From positions 38,800-102,799 of the IMG/VR virus record IMGVR_UViG_3300042558_004400: a stretch of DNA of 64,000 nucleotides. One strand, given 5' to 3'. The notes beneath the pieces were generated by a model that worked only from the letters and a program-made list of their open reading frames with translations, was not told the DNA's origin and did no database searches. This stretch comes from a virus. Shown here piece by piece: positions 15,478 through 23,214 of the stretch (its first letter is position 1; each line of letters starts with the position of its first letter). A program made the position numbers and the translations under genes.

Positions 15478-16120
15478 GTGCACCCTCTTTATTTCTATCA
15501 AATGCTCGTGCTACAGTTAGTGTTTTTCCAAAGTCTAAGATTGACATCTTTGTTTTTTCCCAAAGCTTAGGAGCTATAGCAGAAGCAAACATAGGGCAAT
15601 CAAGAATGCACATTTGATATTCACCATCGAACTCAGACACTTGAGCTAATATTGAATCTACCTTATCATAAAAATCATTGTATGGGACTTGTATGAAAGC
15701 AGAGTCTTTAGAAAAAAACTTTCCAATATTTGATTTATGCTGGAAAGAGATTACCAATACCTTGTTATGCTTGAAGTAGTACTGCATGAATGTTTTAAAT
15801 ATGTCATAGTCTTCATTGATATAATTCTCAAGGAAGCATGAATCATAAAATACTTTATCCTTTAGGCCAACCTTGCTAAGCTTATCCTGTTGTGAATAGA
15901 TGAAGTCAGGCTGTATTCCTGCAATATACTGAGGGTCATTAGAGGTGATGCTAGTTAGTATTGATTGAACAAAATTCTTTGGTGGTTTTTTATCGCCCTT
16001 AATATCGCCAATAATAGAAAAAAATGAAGATCTCGTATATGATACAAAGGCAAATCTTTTTTTCTTTTCTATAAGATCTGTTACTTTTATTATTGTTTCT
16101 TTAGTATTATATGTTTTCAT
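15443..16120 (-). CDS. Possible GT-D-type glycosyltransferase
   Basis: From ATG 16120 (ATGA overlap with the next gene, GGAAC upstream) the product has 225 residues. Alternating strands such as FAFVSYTRSSFFSII, KVLVISFQH and YQMCILDCP, with SILDFGKTL near the end, resemble the GT-D/DUF1792 fold of bacterial glycosyltransferases. No exact catalytic motif (RxGDGE) is present, so the call is tentative. The neighbouring GT2 gene supports a sugar-transfer context. It could be another alpha/beta enzyme. Confidence 0.5.
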   Translation of the reverse strand: MKTYNTKETIIKVTDLIEKKKRFAFVSYTRSSFFSIIGDIKGDKKPPKNFVQSILTSITSNDPQYIAGIQPDFIYSQQDKLSKVGLKDKVFYDSCFLENYINEDYDIFKTFMQYYFKHNKVLVISFQHKSNIGKFFSKDSAFIQVPYNDFYDKVDSILAQVSEFDGEYQMCILDCPMFASAIAPKLWEKTKMSILDFGKTLTVARAFDRNKEGALEEKMGRTTRR

Positions 16121-16803
16121 TTTAAGTTCCAATTTACTAGTACAGGATTAGGGTCTATTATAGACTCGATATGTTGAATGTTATGAAACTCACCTTTGTC
16201 TATGGACATATATCTCTTATGCTTAATGATCTTATCTTCATCTCTGATGTAACCAAGGTGCTGCATTGCTAGACCTGAGTGAACCCAATAGTTCTTTTGT
16301 CTCAACCAATCAGACACATATGTTGGCTCAGAACCACAGGCTAGTTTTTTATCTAGGAATGTGCCACCATTTGTGTATCTAAAAATTCTAGAACTATTAT
16401 TTGGAGCCCATAATTTGTCAACCCTATACTGTGTTTCGTTCCACATATGATAGAACCTAACATTGACCACATCATAAGGGCTTGACTGCAAAACCTTTTT
16501 GAGCTCTATGCCATCTTCGTGAAACAACATTTCATCGCAATCGATTGCTATAACCCAATCACCCTCTTTGGCTACTGTTTCTAGATTCTTCCAGGCATTA
16601 AGTCTAAGGTGACCTTCATGCTTCTCGAACATTGTTTCACTGTTGCTGAACACCTCTGCGTACTTAGACGCAATTTCTATTGTATTATCTTCTGAGCAGT
16701 CATCTGTAAAGACTATCTTATCTACTTGAGTGGAGAGTCTTTCAAGTACTTTATGTAAGAATCTTCCTGATTCATTTTTTCCCACCATTTGTGCTATTAA
16801 CAT
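16117..16803 (-). CDS. GT2-family glycosyltransferase
   Basis: The 228-residue protein begins with the GT-A nucleotide-binding segment (MLIAQMVGKNE, then VFTDDCSEDNT) and has a metal-binding DCDEM motif near residue 90, the D-x-D signature of GT2 enzymes. It should transfer a sugar from a nucleotide-sugar to an unknown acceptor, such as virion protein, host surface or modified DNA. It is short for the family but looks complete. The start at ATG 16803 has GAAGAGG upstream. It lies just past a hairpin at 16822-16855. Confidence 0.85.
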   Translation of the reverse strand: MLIAQMVGKNESGRFLHKVLERLSTQVDKIVFTDDCSEDNTIEIASKYAEVFSNSETMFEKHEGHLRLNAWKNLETVAKEGDWVIAIDCDEMLFHEDGIELKKVLQSSPYDVVNVRFYHMWNETQYRVDKLWAPNNSSRIFRYTNGGTFLDKKLACGSEPTYVSDWLRQKNYWVHSGLAMQHLGYIRDEDKIIKHKRYMSIDKGEFHNIQHIESIIDPNPVLVNWNLK

Positions 16804-16821
16804 TTTTCCTCTTCATAAGTA

Positions 16822-16855
16822 AAGTGGAGGATTAGGAAAACCCAACCCTCCACTT
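16822..16855 (-). terminator. Hairpin, possible terminator or attenuator
   Basis: A 9-bp perfect stem (AAGTGGAGG 16822-16830 with CCTCCACTT 16847-16855) lies between the small gene at 16869 and the GT2 gene. On the minus strand it is followed by TTTACTT, a poor T tract, so partial read-through into the GT2 operon is likely. Confidence 0.55.
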
Positions 16856-16868
16856 AAGATGCTGAATA

Positions 16869-17060
16869 TCAGGCCGTGAATTCTTCTAATTGCTCACGTG
16901 CTTCTACTGACGAAATGCGCTCAATTTCTGTTGACTTAAACAGAAGCTCTCCATCTGATCCACGGCGACCCATGGCTACTTTTTGTGCTTCTGCTTTATT
17001 GTTGGCTTTGACCAAGCTGGTTGTTGTAACAGCAAAATATTTGAACTTATTGTCTGACAT
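16869..17060 (-). CDS. Small highly expressed protein with a shared phage domain (63 aa)
   Basis: The protein has strand-like YFAVTTTSLVKANNKAEAQKV, a short loop, then an IERISSVEAREQLEEF tail. The same pattern (VT-x-T...VKA-x-NK...A) forms the first 55 residues of the metallophosphatase at 48099-49373, so this is a free-standing copy of a portable domain. Arginine codons are CGC/CGT rather than the AGA used by neighbours, a mark of strong expression. It has its own near-consensus promoter (17110-17138), an AAAGGAAAACAAA ribosome binding site and a downstream hairpin. Function unknown. Confidence 0.7.
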   Translation of the reverse strand: MSDNKFKYFAVTTTSLVKANNKAEAQKVAMGRRGSDGELLFKSTEIERISSVEAREQLEEFTA

Positions 17061-17109
17061 TTTGTTTTCCTTTTATTGATGGCTTTCGCCTGTTAATGTA
17101 ACGTCTGTA

Positions 17110-17138
17110 ATTATATCATCGAGCACTTGCGATATCAA
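17110..17138 (-). promoter_or_regulatory. Near-consensus sigma-70 promoter
   Basis: TTGATA (17133-17138) and a perfect TATAAT (17110-17115) are 17 nt apart on the minus strand. It is the best promoter in the window and reads into the 63-residue gene at 17060. An 11-nt inverted repeat, GTTAATGTAAC (17092-17102), lies at the expected start site and could be an operator. Confidence 0.8.
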
Positions 17139-17162
17139 CTTATGAGCAGTATTATTTTTAGA

Positions 17163-17906
17163 CTATAATTTAGATCTAATAGCTGTAGCAGATATAGCTT
17201 GAAGTTCAGGAGAAAGATCAACTTTTTCTATTTTGTATCCAACATCTCTACCATAAATTATATTGGTAATGTTTGGAAATTGAAGAACAAAAGGATTTTT
17301 TTCTTTTGATTCAATAAACTGTTTAACTTCAGAATAAGTAAAGGGATCTTTTTCTGAGGTATTATAAGTAGATCTAACTCCAACTACAACTTGATTAGTT
17401 CTTTTGTGGGCTTCTATCTTGAGTGCAGAGTGTCCATCATGCCAAGGCTGATAACGGCCAAGCAACAAAGTAGTTGGCTTAGTCCAGTCTACGAGCTTAA
17501 ATCGATCAATAACAAAGTCAACTTCTTGTTCAATAGTAAGATGTGGCTTTATTCTAATGTCATAATTTATTGGATCTTGCCATATAGCGTTAGTATCTTT
17601 ATATTGACTTTCATCTATTCTATCTACCCATATAATTTTATCGGCCTGACCAAAAGATTCTCTTGTAGCCTCTGTAGGACATATGAAGTCAACTACGACA
17701 TCTCTATCTTGATCAGAAATAAGTCTGGCAATAGCCCCAACTCTTCTCGCTTGTTCTATACGGTCCTCTATAGAGAAGCCGAGATCAGAGCTAAGATCAG
17801 CTCTTACTGCATCAGCATTAATATGAATTGCGTTAGTCTTAGCTGCCAATTGAGTAGCTAGCGCTGTTTTGCCAGCTCCCGGCAAACCTATAATTAATAT
17901 TATCAT
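17163..17906 (-). CDS. APS-kinase-like / nucleotidyltransferase fusion
   Basis: Residues 1-140 look like adenylylsulfate kinase: Walker A GLPGAGKT (7-14), D32-x-x-R35, and a GFSIEDRIEQARRVG stretch (43-57) typical of CysC, then FICP. Residues 145-247 form a HxGH-superfamily nucleotidyltransferase, with GRYQPWHDGH (H156, H159) and a closing ISATAIR (238-244), closest in wording to NMN adenylyltransferases but also the fold of ATP sulfurylase. PAPS synthesis (sulfurylase plus APS kinase) or NAD salvage are both possible. The 4-nt overlap with a sulfotransferase-like gene favours PAPS, which is inference. Confidence 0.75.
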   Translation of the reverse strand: MIILIIGLPGAGKTALATQLAAKTNAIHINADAVRADLSSDLGFSIEDRIEQARRVGAIARLISDQDRDVVVDFICPTEATRESFGQADKIIWVDRIDESQYKDTNAIWQDPINYDIRIKPHLTIEQEVDFVIDRFKLVDWTKPTTLLLGRYQPWHDGHSALKIEAHKRTNQVVVGVRSTYNTSEKDPFTYSEVKQFIESKEKNPFVLQFPNITNIIYGRDVGYKIEKVDLSPELQAISATAIRSKL

Positions 17907-18613
17907 AAGATAAACCTATCTTTTTTAGTAGTAGACAATCCTATAACTCTATCATAGGAGTTATAAGCTAGTTGCATTATATCATCAAACCTAGAGGTCA
18001 TAAGATATTCTTGCATTTTGATATCACGGCTAGAATGAGGCTCTACTTCATGAGGATCTACATATTCTGTAGCAGGTAATAACTTAGCAATGGACTTTGT
18101 TAAAGAATTATTGTTATCGCCGGCAATAGAATCAAACGGAACAACAAAGATATCATCAATATTATTGTATATAAAATCTGTCATTCTAATATAGAATAAA
18201 AAACATTTTTCTATATAAAGATAATCATCTTCAGTATAGATATAATCCTTTAAAGGATTTAAAATTCCGTTTACATTATTGTGATGGATAAATTCAGATA
18301 TATAAGAACTGACTGATTTTAAAGGATCTCTAAAAGTAGAAAAAACAAAATGATTATCACTAATTGCCTCTTTAAAAGCAACTTCCTTATGACACAAGGG
18401 AAATGGCATAGCTGCTTGGGAAAAAGCTAAAAGGATCTTTCTTCTAAGATATCTATTGCCTTGTCTTGGAAAACCGTCAACAGTAACTTTAAAAAAACCT
18501 TCTTTTCTAACTTGAAAATCTATGTTATCTATATAGAGATCATCAGTGGTCTCAACCCATGCTCTATTAATTTTAGACCATCCACCGGAATCAGGAGCTA
18601 AATATTTTTTCAT
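17903..18613 (-). CDS. Sulfotransferase-like protein
   Basis: The 236-residue protein has VDGFPRQGNRYLRR (45-58), matching the 5'-phosphosulfate-binding loop (GxPRSGTTxL type), and FSTFRDPLKSVSSYI (91-105), matching the 3'-phosphate loop (R-x-P-x-x-x-x-x-S). A His in CHKE (75) could serve near the active site. Such enzymes move sulfate from PAPS to a sugar, protein or lipid. The neighbouring APS-kinase-like gene could supply PAPS, and nearby glycosyltransferases could supply a sugar acceptor. Acceptor and activity are unproven, and the first 40 residues have no clear match. Confidence 0.7.
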   Translation of the reverse strand: MKKYLAPDSGGWSKINRAWVETTDDLYIDNIDFQVRKEGFFKVTVDGFPRQGNRYLRRKILLAFSQAAMPFPLCHKEVAFKEAISDNHFVFSTFRDPLKSVSSYISEFIHHNNVNGILNPLKDYIYTEDDYLYIEKCFLFYIRMTDFIYNNIDDIFVVPFDSIAGDNNNSLTKSIAKLLPATEYVDPHEVEPHSSRDIKMQEYLMTSRFDDIMQLAYNSYDRVIGLSTTKKDRFIL

Positions 18614-18622
18614 ATTTGTACC

Positions 18623-19027
18623 CTAATTAATTGGATAATGAATAGTTATATATTCTATGGCATCTTCTATGTTTTCTAAAATTTTAGTTGACATATACTT
18701 CATGTATGGGCGATCTTTATTTTGATTAGAACACATTACTATCGTTGGCTGATCATGCATTTTAGCCCAGGCCATTTCGTAGTCAGTTCCTATGTACGCA
18801 CGATCTTCTAACATATACTCAACCAAAAGTATATCAGACTTCTTCTGCATGAAAAGATTTTTTTGCACGATTTCTTCCGGACACATGTTGTTGGCTTCAG
18901 GTATGGAGGTTGGATCCAGCACTTTGTACCCACGCTGAGACAACATAAAGGTCGCTTCTTTTCTCCACCCTTTTGCATAATCGCCAACATAATCCATGGC
19001 ACCTGCCAAATACACTGTAATACTCAT
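18623..19027 (-). CDS. Nucleoside 2-deoxyribosyltransferase-like protein
   Basis: From ATG 19027 (ATGA overlap with the next gene; the TTG at 19036 is less likely) the 134-residue product begins SITVYLAGAMD, has WRKEA, GYKVLDP, SDILLVEY and GTDYEMAWA (candidate nucleophile E84). This is the standard order for the family, which swaps bases on deoxyribose or cleaves nucleotides. In phages such enzymes can help salvage or make unusual nucleotides. Its place between sulfotransferase and repair genes gives no single pathway. Confidence 0.8.
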   Translation of the reverse strand: MSITVYLAGAMDYVGDYAKGWRKEATFMLSQRGYKVLDPTSIPEANNMCPEEIVQKNLFMQKKSDILLVEYMLEDRAYIGTDYEMAWAKMHDQPTIVMCSNQNKDRPYMKYMSTKILENIEDAIEYITIHYPIN

Positions 19028-19428
19028 ACTGGCCAATGGTACTCTAGGTTTGATGGCTCGTCAAAATATTCAGAGTAATATTCATAATCTTTTCTAAGAA
19101 GATTAGATCTATGAGATCTATGAAATACATCTTCGCCAAACCAAGAAGGGTATATTATTGAAGAATGATCTACGTCTTCAAACTTCATATTATTTTTATA
19201 ACCTCTATCTATCCATTCAAGAATAGTATAGTTTTGATACAACTTTAAAGCTTCTTCATATCCAGTCCACATTCTTGTAACTGGATGATTGCGCCAACCC
19301 TTAGTGGGAGTTCTTTCCATCAATATGTTAAGGACCTGGAATGTTTCTACTCTTTGTTTGCCCAACCGACGGTAGTCTAAAACCTTTACTGATTGCACAA
19401 AATCAGGATATGGTAAAAATGTTTGCAT
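19024..19428 (-). CDS. Pyrimidine-dimer DNA glycosylase-like protein
   Basis: The 134-residue protein begins MQTFLPYPDF and carries LDYRRLGKQRVE, GWRNHPVTRMW, GYEEALKLY and a late FHRSHRSNLLRKD. This signature belongs to a DNA-repair family related to T4 endonuclease V that I associate mainly with actinobacteria. It would nick at UV dimers to protect phage DNA. It is preceded directly by a thermonuclease gene (one-base to short spacing) in the same operon. Confidence 0.8.
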   Translation of the reverse strand: MQTFLPYPDFVQSVKVLDYRRLGKQRVETFQVLNILMERTPTKGWRNHPVTRMWTGYEEALKLYQNYTILEWIDRGYKNNMKFEDVDHSSIIYPSWFGEDVFHRSHRSNLLRKDYEYYSEYFDEPSNLEYHWPV

Positions 19429-19829
19429 TATTTTTCTTTCTTGAATTCCTGGAATGTCTTGTCGCCTACACCAAAGTATTCTCTAGCTAAGCCAGCAGAA
19501 ACTATGTCTGTATTTAGACAAGCTCCTGCTTCATTCCATACTTTAGCAAGTATTCTTCCGTATTTCTCATTTTTATCAAGAATTGTTTCTATTTTAATTT
19601 TGCTACCTGCAGCTGTGATCCATTGATCAGTAAACTCTTTAGCAGCCAGCCCCATTTTCTTTTCTTCAATATTTTTAGTACGGCTTTCCGGAGTATTAAC
19701 ACCATAAAGTCTTACTCTACCTTTTCTAAAGGTATCAAATCCTAAGTCAATAAGGATATCAAATGTATCCCCATCAACTATTTTTTTAACTTCTGCATTA
19801 TAGATCCACGGGTTTAATTTTTCATTCAT
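19428..19829 (-). CDS. Thermonuclease (SNase-family nuclease)
   Basis: From ATG 19829 the product has 133 residues with VDGDTFD, RVRLYGVNTPESR and KYGRILAKV, the Asp, Arg, Glu and Arg residues of the staphylococcal nuclease active site, and a closing GLAREYF. It has no signal peptide, so it probably acts in the cytoplasm on host or phage nucleic acid. The ATG at 19829 is chosen over the longer frame to 19868, whose extra residues are Lys/Asn-rich and overlap the upstream gene. A second, divergent SNase-like domain ends the giant tail protein at 54156. Confidence 0.88.
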   Translation of the reverse strand: MNEKLNPWIYNAEVKKIVDGDTFDILIDLGFDTFRKGRVRLYGVNTPESRTKNIEEKKMGLAAKEFTDQWITAAGSKIKIETILDKNEKYGRILAKVWNEAGACLNTDIVSAGLAREYFGVGDKTFQEFKKEK

Positions 19830-19845
19830 TTTATTTTCTTTCTTT

Positions 19846-20391
19846 TTATTGCGGAGAAAAGTTTGCACTTATAACAATTCTTTCTTCCTTATTTAAGTGC
19901 AAGCTAGTCATGTGAGGAATAGCTGAATTAAAAATTAACAACATTCCTTCTTCTGGCTTTATTTTAACTTGATATTCAAATGTATTAAAAGCTGTTACAA
20001 TGAATATTAACTCTGCACTATTATCTGGCACATTAGTATACAATGTTATGGATAAAAAATCATTTAAATTTTTCATATTAGGTCTTTTATGACTATGATA
20101 CATAGTTGATTGACCGTAGCTAAGTACAATCGCCCAAATAGCATCGCACTTCATTATTTTGCCAGATACTTCAGAGACTTTGTCAGTAATAAATGACTTT
20201 AGTAAATTACCTTGTTCAGTTTCAGGGAAAATACTATCTTGATATCTATTGTCTGTTATGTCTGAGGATCTACGTGTATTGCTAATTTCTTTTATTTGAT
20301 TATTTATTATTTCAAAATTAAAATCTTTTATCATATACTTCTTTACGTCAAGATTAATTAACTCTATTGGATCGCAAACTTCTGTTTCCAC
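19846..20391 (-). CDS. 2-oxoglutarate/Fe(II) oxygenase-like protein
   Basis: The 181-residue protein has a double-stranded beta-helix core with MYHSHKRPN (H99, H101), LSITLYTNVP, a G-x-L-L-I-F-x-S-x-x-P-H turn (H160) and R171-x-V-I-S-A-N-F. This matches the small 2OG-FeII oxygenase group where H-x-(H/D)...H bind iron and Arg binds 2-oxoglutarate. It could hydroxylate a protein, sugar or DNA base. It starts at GTG 20391 with AAAGAGA upstream and follows a GT2 gene, so hydroxylation then glycosylation is one possible pathway. Confidence 0.7.
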   Translation of the reverse strand: METEVCDPIELINLDVKKYMIKDFNFEIINNQIKEISNTRRSSDITDNRYQDSIFPETEQGNLLKSFITDKVSEVSGKIMKCDAIWAIVLSYGQSTMYHSHKRPNMKNLNDFLSITLYTNVPDNSAELIFIVTAFNTFEYQVKIKPEEGMLLIFNSAIPHMTSLHLNKEERIVISANFSPQ

Positions 20392-20392
20392 A

Positions 20393-21208
20393 TTAATCTC
20401 TTTCTATTCCTATGTGATCGCATGCTTTTCTAAATATTTCTCTACTTATAGGGAAGTACTTGTCTGCGTGACTGATGCCTTCTCCTGGCTTTGGCGTTGA
20501 TGCATGCCAGCTATGACCAATCGATATTGATCCATCATATACTACGTTGTAGCCTAAGTATCTTGCAAAGTAGGAGCACCAAGTTTCTTCATAGTAGTGT
20601 GGCGTTGGCAAAAAAGCTCCTATTGCATCAGGGTATAGTTCTCGATACTTTTTATTATTAGTCATATCATCCCATACATCTCTTCTTACAAAATAAGCAG
20701 ATCCTGATACTGTAACGCAATCAATCTGATCCTTATAAAGAGAGTCTTGCGGATCATGCTCTCGCCATCCTCTATGCTTAGGTTGCGTATTGGTACCGAT
20801 TATTCCTGCATGAGTTATATAACCATGCTCATCTCTTTGCTTTGGCCCAAGTATGTGAATGTTTGGATTATTAGCAAATGCTTTTTCTATATTTAAACAG
20901 TCTTCGCTGGTCATCCAAACGTCACCGTTTAATACTCCAACTATTTCTGAGCTACTGTTGGAAGCCATGTAGTTGATTGCAGAAGAGTACCCTATGTTCT
21001 CTCTTAGGAATGTTCTATCAATTAGATAGCGTTCCTCATTTTTTCTAAGCCAAGGAACAAAGTCATCTGTAGAATCATTGTCCATGATATAAAGGTTCCA
21101 GTTTTTTACGAGCGCACCATTTGGATTATAAACATCTGAGTGCAAAGTATCCAAAAATCTCTGCAACAGTCTTCTTGTATTATAATTTACAACACATAAA
21201 TCAATCAT
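20393..21208 (-). CDS. GT2-family glycosyltransferase
   Basis: The 271-residue protein begins IDLCVVNYNT, has MDNDSTD, ENIGYSSAIN and a LNGDVWM metal-binding motif near residue 94, then VSGSAYFVRRDVWD and a downstream YYEETW acceptor region. This is the pattern of rhamnosyltransferase-like GT2 enzymes. It is longer and more complete than the GT2 at 16117. The start at ATG 21208 has AGGAGA upstream. The acceptor is unknown. Confidence 0.88.
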   Translation of the reverse strand: MIDLCVVNYNTRRLLQRFLDTLHSDVYNPNGALVKNWNLYIMDNDSTDDFVPWLRKNEERYLIDRTFLRENIGYSSAINYMASNSSSEIVGVLNGDVWMTSEDCLNIEKAFANNPNIHILGPKQRDEHGYITHAGIIGTNTQPKHRGWREHDPQDSLYKDQIDCVTVSGSAYFVRRDVWDDMTNNKKYRELYPDAIGAFLPTPHYYEETWCSYFARYLGYNVVYDGSISIGHSWHASTPKPGEGISHADKYFPISREIFRKACDHIGIERD

Positions 21209-21479
21209 GGGTTTCTCCTAATACCATTTCTCTATGAGCTTTAGAAATAAGCGTTAAGTTAAATGCTTCTTCATAGTTTAGCCCAGAATTTATTAAGCAG
21301 ATAAACTCCTGTTTAGCACCCTCTAGATCGTACAGGCAAAATTCCTGCAACCTATTGAGGTACTGCATCCAGTTAACTTCATCTTTTTGTAAAGACTTTT
21401 TTCTAAATGATACGTTAGCTAATAAAGTTCCTATCAAAAAAGAAACTATAACTGTCTTTGTATGCTTACCATTTTTCAT
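21201..21479 (-). CDS. Small one-helix membrane-associated protein
   Basis: With ATG 21479 the 92-residue product has one hydrophobic helix (TVIVSFLIGTLLANVSF, about 9-25) followed by a soluble helical domain. Longer frames to 21485 or 21536 exist but overlap the upstream gene more. The start is a judgement call. No family recognised. Confidence 0.5.
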   Translation of the reverse strand: MKNGKHTKTVIVSFLIGTLLANVSFRKKSLQKDEVNWMQYLNRLQEFCLYDLEGAKQEFICLINSGLNYEEAFNLTLISKAHREMVLGETHD

Positions 21480-21705
21480 CTGCATAATCTTCTTCTGGAC
21501 TAAAATATGTTTCTCTAACGTATAATCTAATTTCATCTGCTATCTGAAGCAAGGATCTTTTCTCTTCTTTGTCCACAGAATCTTTAGCCATAGAATCATA
21601 CATGGAAATTATATGATCAAATCTATCCATGTCAGCAACATATACTGCTTGCCCTGGAAGTACTTTTACATTAATTTTTTTCTTTGTATTTAATTTCTTA
21701 CTCAT
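21466..21705 (-). CDS. Hypothetical protein (79 aa)
   Basis: A basic N-terminus (about 1-14, Lys-rich), a short VLPGQAVYV strand region and an acidic helical C-terminal half. It overlaps neighbours by 8-14 nt, as expected for an operon member. No known family. Confidence 0.5.
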   Translation of the reverse strand: MSKKLNTKKKINVKVLPGQAVYVADMDRFDHIISMYDSMAKDSVDKEEKRSLLQIADEIRLYVRETYFSPEEDYADEKW

Positions 21706-21934
21706 CGCTTTGTTTCTTACTCTTGATCTCTGCGCCCATTACATCTTCTTCTGGCACTTGATAAACGCAAAGGTTATTTTTGTCTGGCTCAAATGTAATG
21801 AATAAAACTTTCTTTTGCTTTAATGAATACCCTTCCGGCGGTGGTGATTCTAGTGCAATCTTCTTTGAGGCGCAACCAAAGACTTGGCTTAGTCCCTCAT
21901 ATGTAACAATGTAATTTAATTTTCCAGCTGCCAT
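21698..21934 (-). CDS. Hypothetical protein (78 aa)
   Basis: From ATG 21934 (GGAATAGAAAA upstream) the peptide has a beta-rich core with Pro/Gly turns (ESPPPEGYS) and a Lys/Glu tail. The longer frame to 21964 lies within the deaminase gene and is less likely. No family recognised. Confidence 0.5.
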   Translation of the reverse strand: MAAGKLNYIVTYEGLSQVFGCASKKIALESPPPEGYSLKQKKVLFITFEPDKNNLCVYQVPEEDVMGAEIKSKKQSDE

Positions 21935-22398
21935 TTTTCTATTCCAGTTAAAGATACTCCACATTTTTGGAGAAAATTATAAACGTTATCCCAATCCTTA
22001 TATTCAGAGTTTACCAAGTAGTATACTTCTTCTATCGTACTATTGGCTATCATTTTAGCACAAGTAAAGCATGGTGGTCCATTAACAAACATCTTTTTTG
22101 GACTTAAACTATAATCACAATGAAGTAGGGCGTTCTGTTCTGCGTGAATTGCTATGCAGTTATCATAATTAGATCCAGCTTGTGAATTTTCATGTAGTCT
22201 TGGACATCCACCATCGTTACAGTGCTGAAGTCCACTTGGCCCACCATTATATCCTACGCTAACGATGCGATTATTATCATCTATTAAAACCGCTGCGTAC
22301 TGTTTTTTTGCGCACGTAGAAAAAATCTTAGCTGTTTCAATACACAATTGCATGTACTTCTTTTCTTTTGTCCTATATAATATCTTAGGTAACGTCAT
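21916..22398 (-). CDS. dCMP deaminase
   Basis: The zinc-dependent enzyme turns dCMP into dUMP, the substrate for ThyX encoded 1 kb upstream. It shows HAEQNA (H85, E87) and PPCFTC (C110, C113), the catalytic zinc site, plus an extra Cys/His group (HCNDGGCPRLH near 59-69) like the second zinc site of T4-type deaminases. From ATG 22398 the length is 160 residues, typical; the frame to 22479 adds residues that overlap the upstream gene. Confidence 0.9.
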   Translation of the reverse strand: MTLPKILYRTKEKKYMQLCIETAKIFSTCAKKQYAAVLIDDNNRIVSVGYNGGPSGLQHCNDGGCPRLHENSQAGSNYDNCIAIHAEQNALLHCDYSLSPKKMFVNGPPCFTCAKMIANSTIEEVYYLVNSEYKDWDNVYNFLQKCGVSLTGIEKWQLEN

Positions 22399-23011
22399 AA
22401 TGGTATCTATTATCATCAGATGTTTTCCACTTATTTGCATCTTCAACATCCCATTTTCTAGTGTTGACAAACCTATCAATTAGATTTCCTTCCTTAGTCG
22501 TAAAGGATGGATCGAATAATCTGACTCTATTATTTGGCTGTATTGCGTAGTTGCCATCATCTCTGAGCATGACGTGACCACACTTGTGCTGACCAGGGTT
22601 TGTGCTAAATCCAAGGTTTATAGTATTGTCATCTGGAGCATGCCAATCAAGAGTGAATAGATACTTTGTGTCAACAAACTCTCCAGATCTACTTACGTAT
22701 TTCATTCTCATATTTCTCATAGCTTGAAATTCAGTAACAGCTATGTGAGGACTAAAAGAGTTCCATAGAACAAGTTCGTGAATATCAACTTCAGGAACTC
22801 CTGGTCTTTCGCAGAAAGCATTTATAGGCATGCGCCACCAAATCCCTCCATCCTCCATTAGGAAATGAAATAGTGGGCTTCTCCCTTGAATGCTTGTTAC
22901 TCCAAAAATCATGCAAGGAAAATATTTACCATGAGAGTCTAACTGATCTCTCAAGAAGTTCCCTCTAACATAGCACTCGATCATCGGTACATTAGCGTTA
23001 AGTTCTGGCAT
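22385..23011 (-). CDS. Conserved-looking phage protein, unknown function
   Basis: The 208-residue protein is beta-rich, with repeated aromatic and charged turns (FHFLMEDGGIWWRMPINAFC, HELVLWNSF, MLRDDGNYAIQPNNRV). No catalytic motif is recognised. It ends by overlapping the dCMP deaminase start by 14 nt. Its regular length and Trp/Asp/His content suggest a folded enzyme or binding protein, but no family can be named. Confidence 0.6.
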   Translation of the reverse strand: MPELNANVPMIECYVRGNFLRDQLDSHGKYFPCMIFGVTSIQGRSPLFHFLMEDGGIWWRMPINAFCERPGVPEVDIHELVLWNSFSPHIAVTEFQAMRNMRMKYVSRSGEFVDTKYLFTLDWHAPDDNTINLGFSTNPGQHKCGHVMLRDDGNYAIQPNNRVRLFDPSFTTKEGNLIDRFVNTRKWDVEDANKWKTSDDNRYHYDVT

Positions 23012-23041
23012 TGTGTCTATGAAACTTTCTTATTAGTACAA

Positions 23042-23209
23042 TCAGACTATGGATAATATCAGGCCACATGCAAAAGATAATACAATTGATGCGCTTAACA
23101 TTATGATTCTTGTTCTATTGTTTTTTTCAATGTGAGATGCAAACTGTAAGCCGTTTGACCAATTGATCAGTATAGCAAACAGTAGCGAAATAATTATGTT
23201 TGTTACCAT
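23042..23209 (-). CDS. Small two-helix membrane protein (55 aa)
   Basis: ATG 23209 to TGA 23042-23044 encodes a peptide with two hydrophobic helices (about 4-16 and 36-54) around a polar loop (SHIEKNNRTR). It fills an otherwise empty 203-nt gap between ThyX and the unknown gene. The ribosome binding site (AGGAC) is weak. Such proteins can be holins or membrane-stress factors; no direct evidence is available. Confidence 0.5.
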   Translation of the reverse strand: MVTNIIISLLFAILINWSNGLQFASHIEKNNRTRIIMLSASIVLSFACGLILSIV

Positions 23210-23214
23210 TTGAG

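Noticed and set aside
17391-17861. A 156-codon open frame on the plus strand
   Set aside because: It is antisense to the kinase/nucleotidyltransferase fusion, which has clear motifs; the product resembles no folded protein.
18808-19002. Second minus-strand open frame within the deoxyribosyltransferase-like gene
   Set aside because: It is out of frame with the motif-bearing gene and Cys/Lys-rich without pattern; a shadow.
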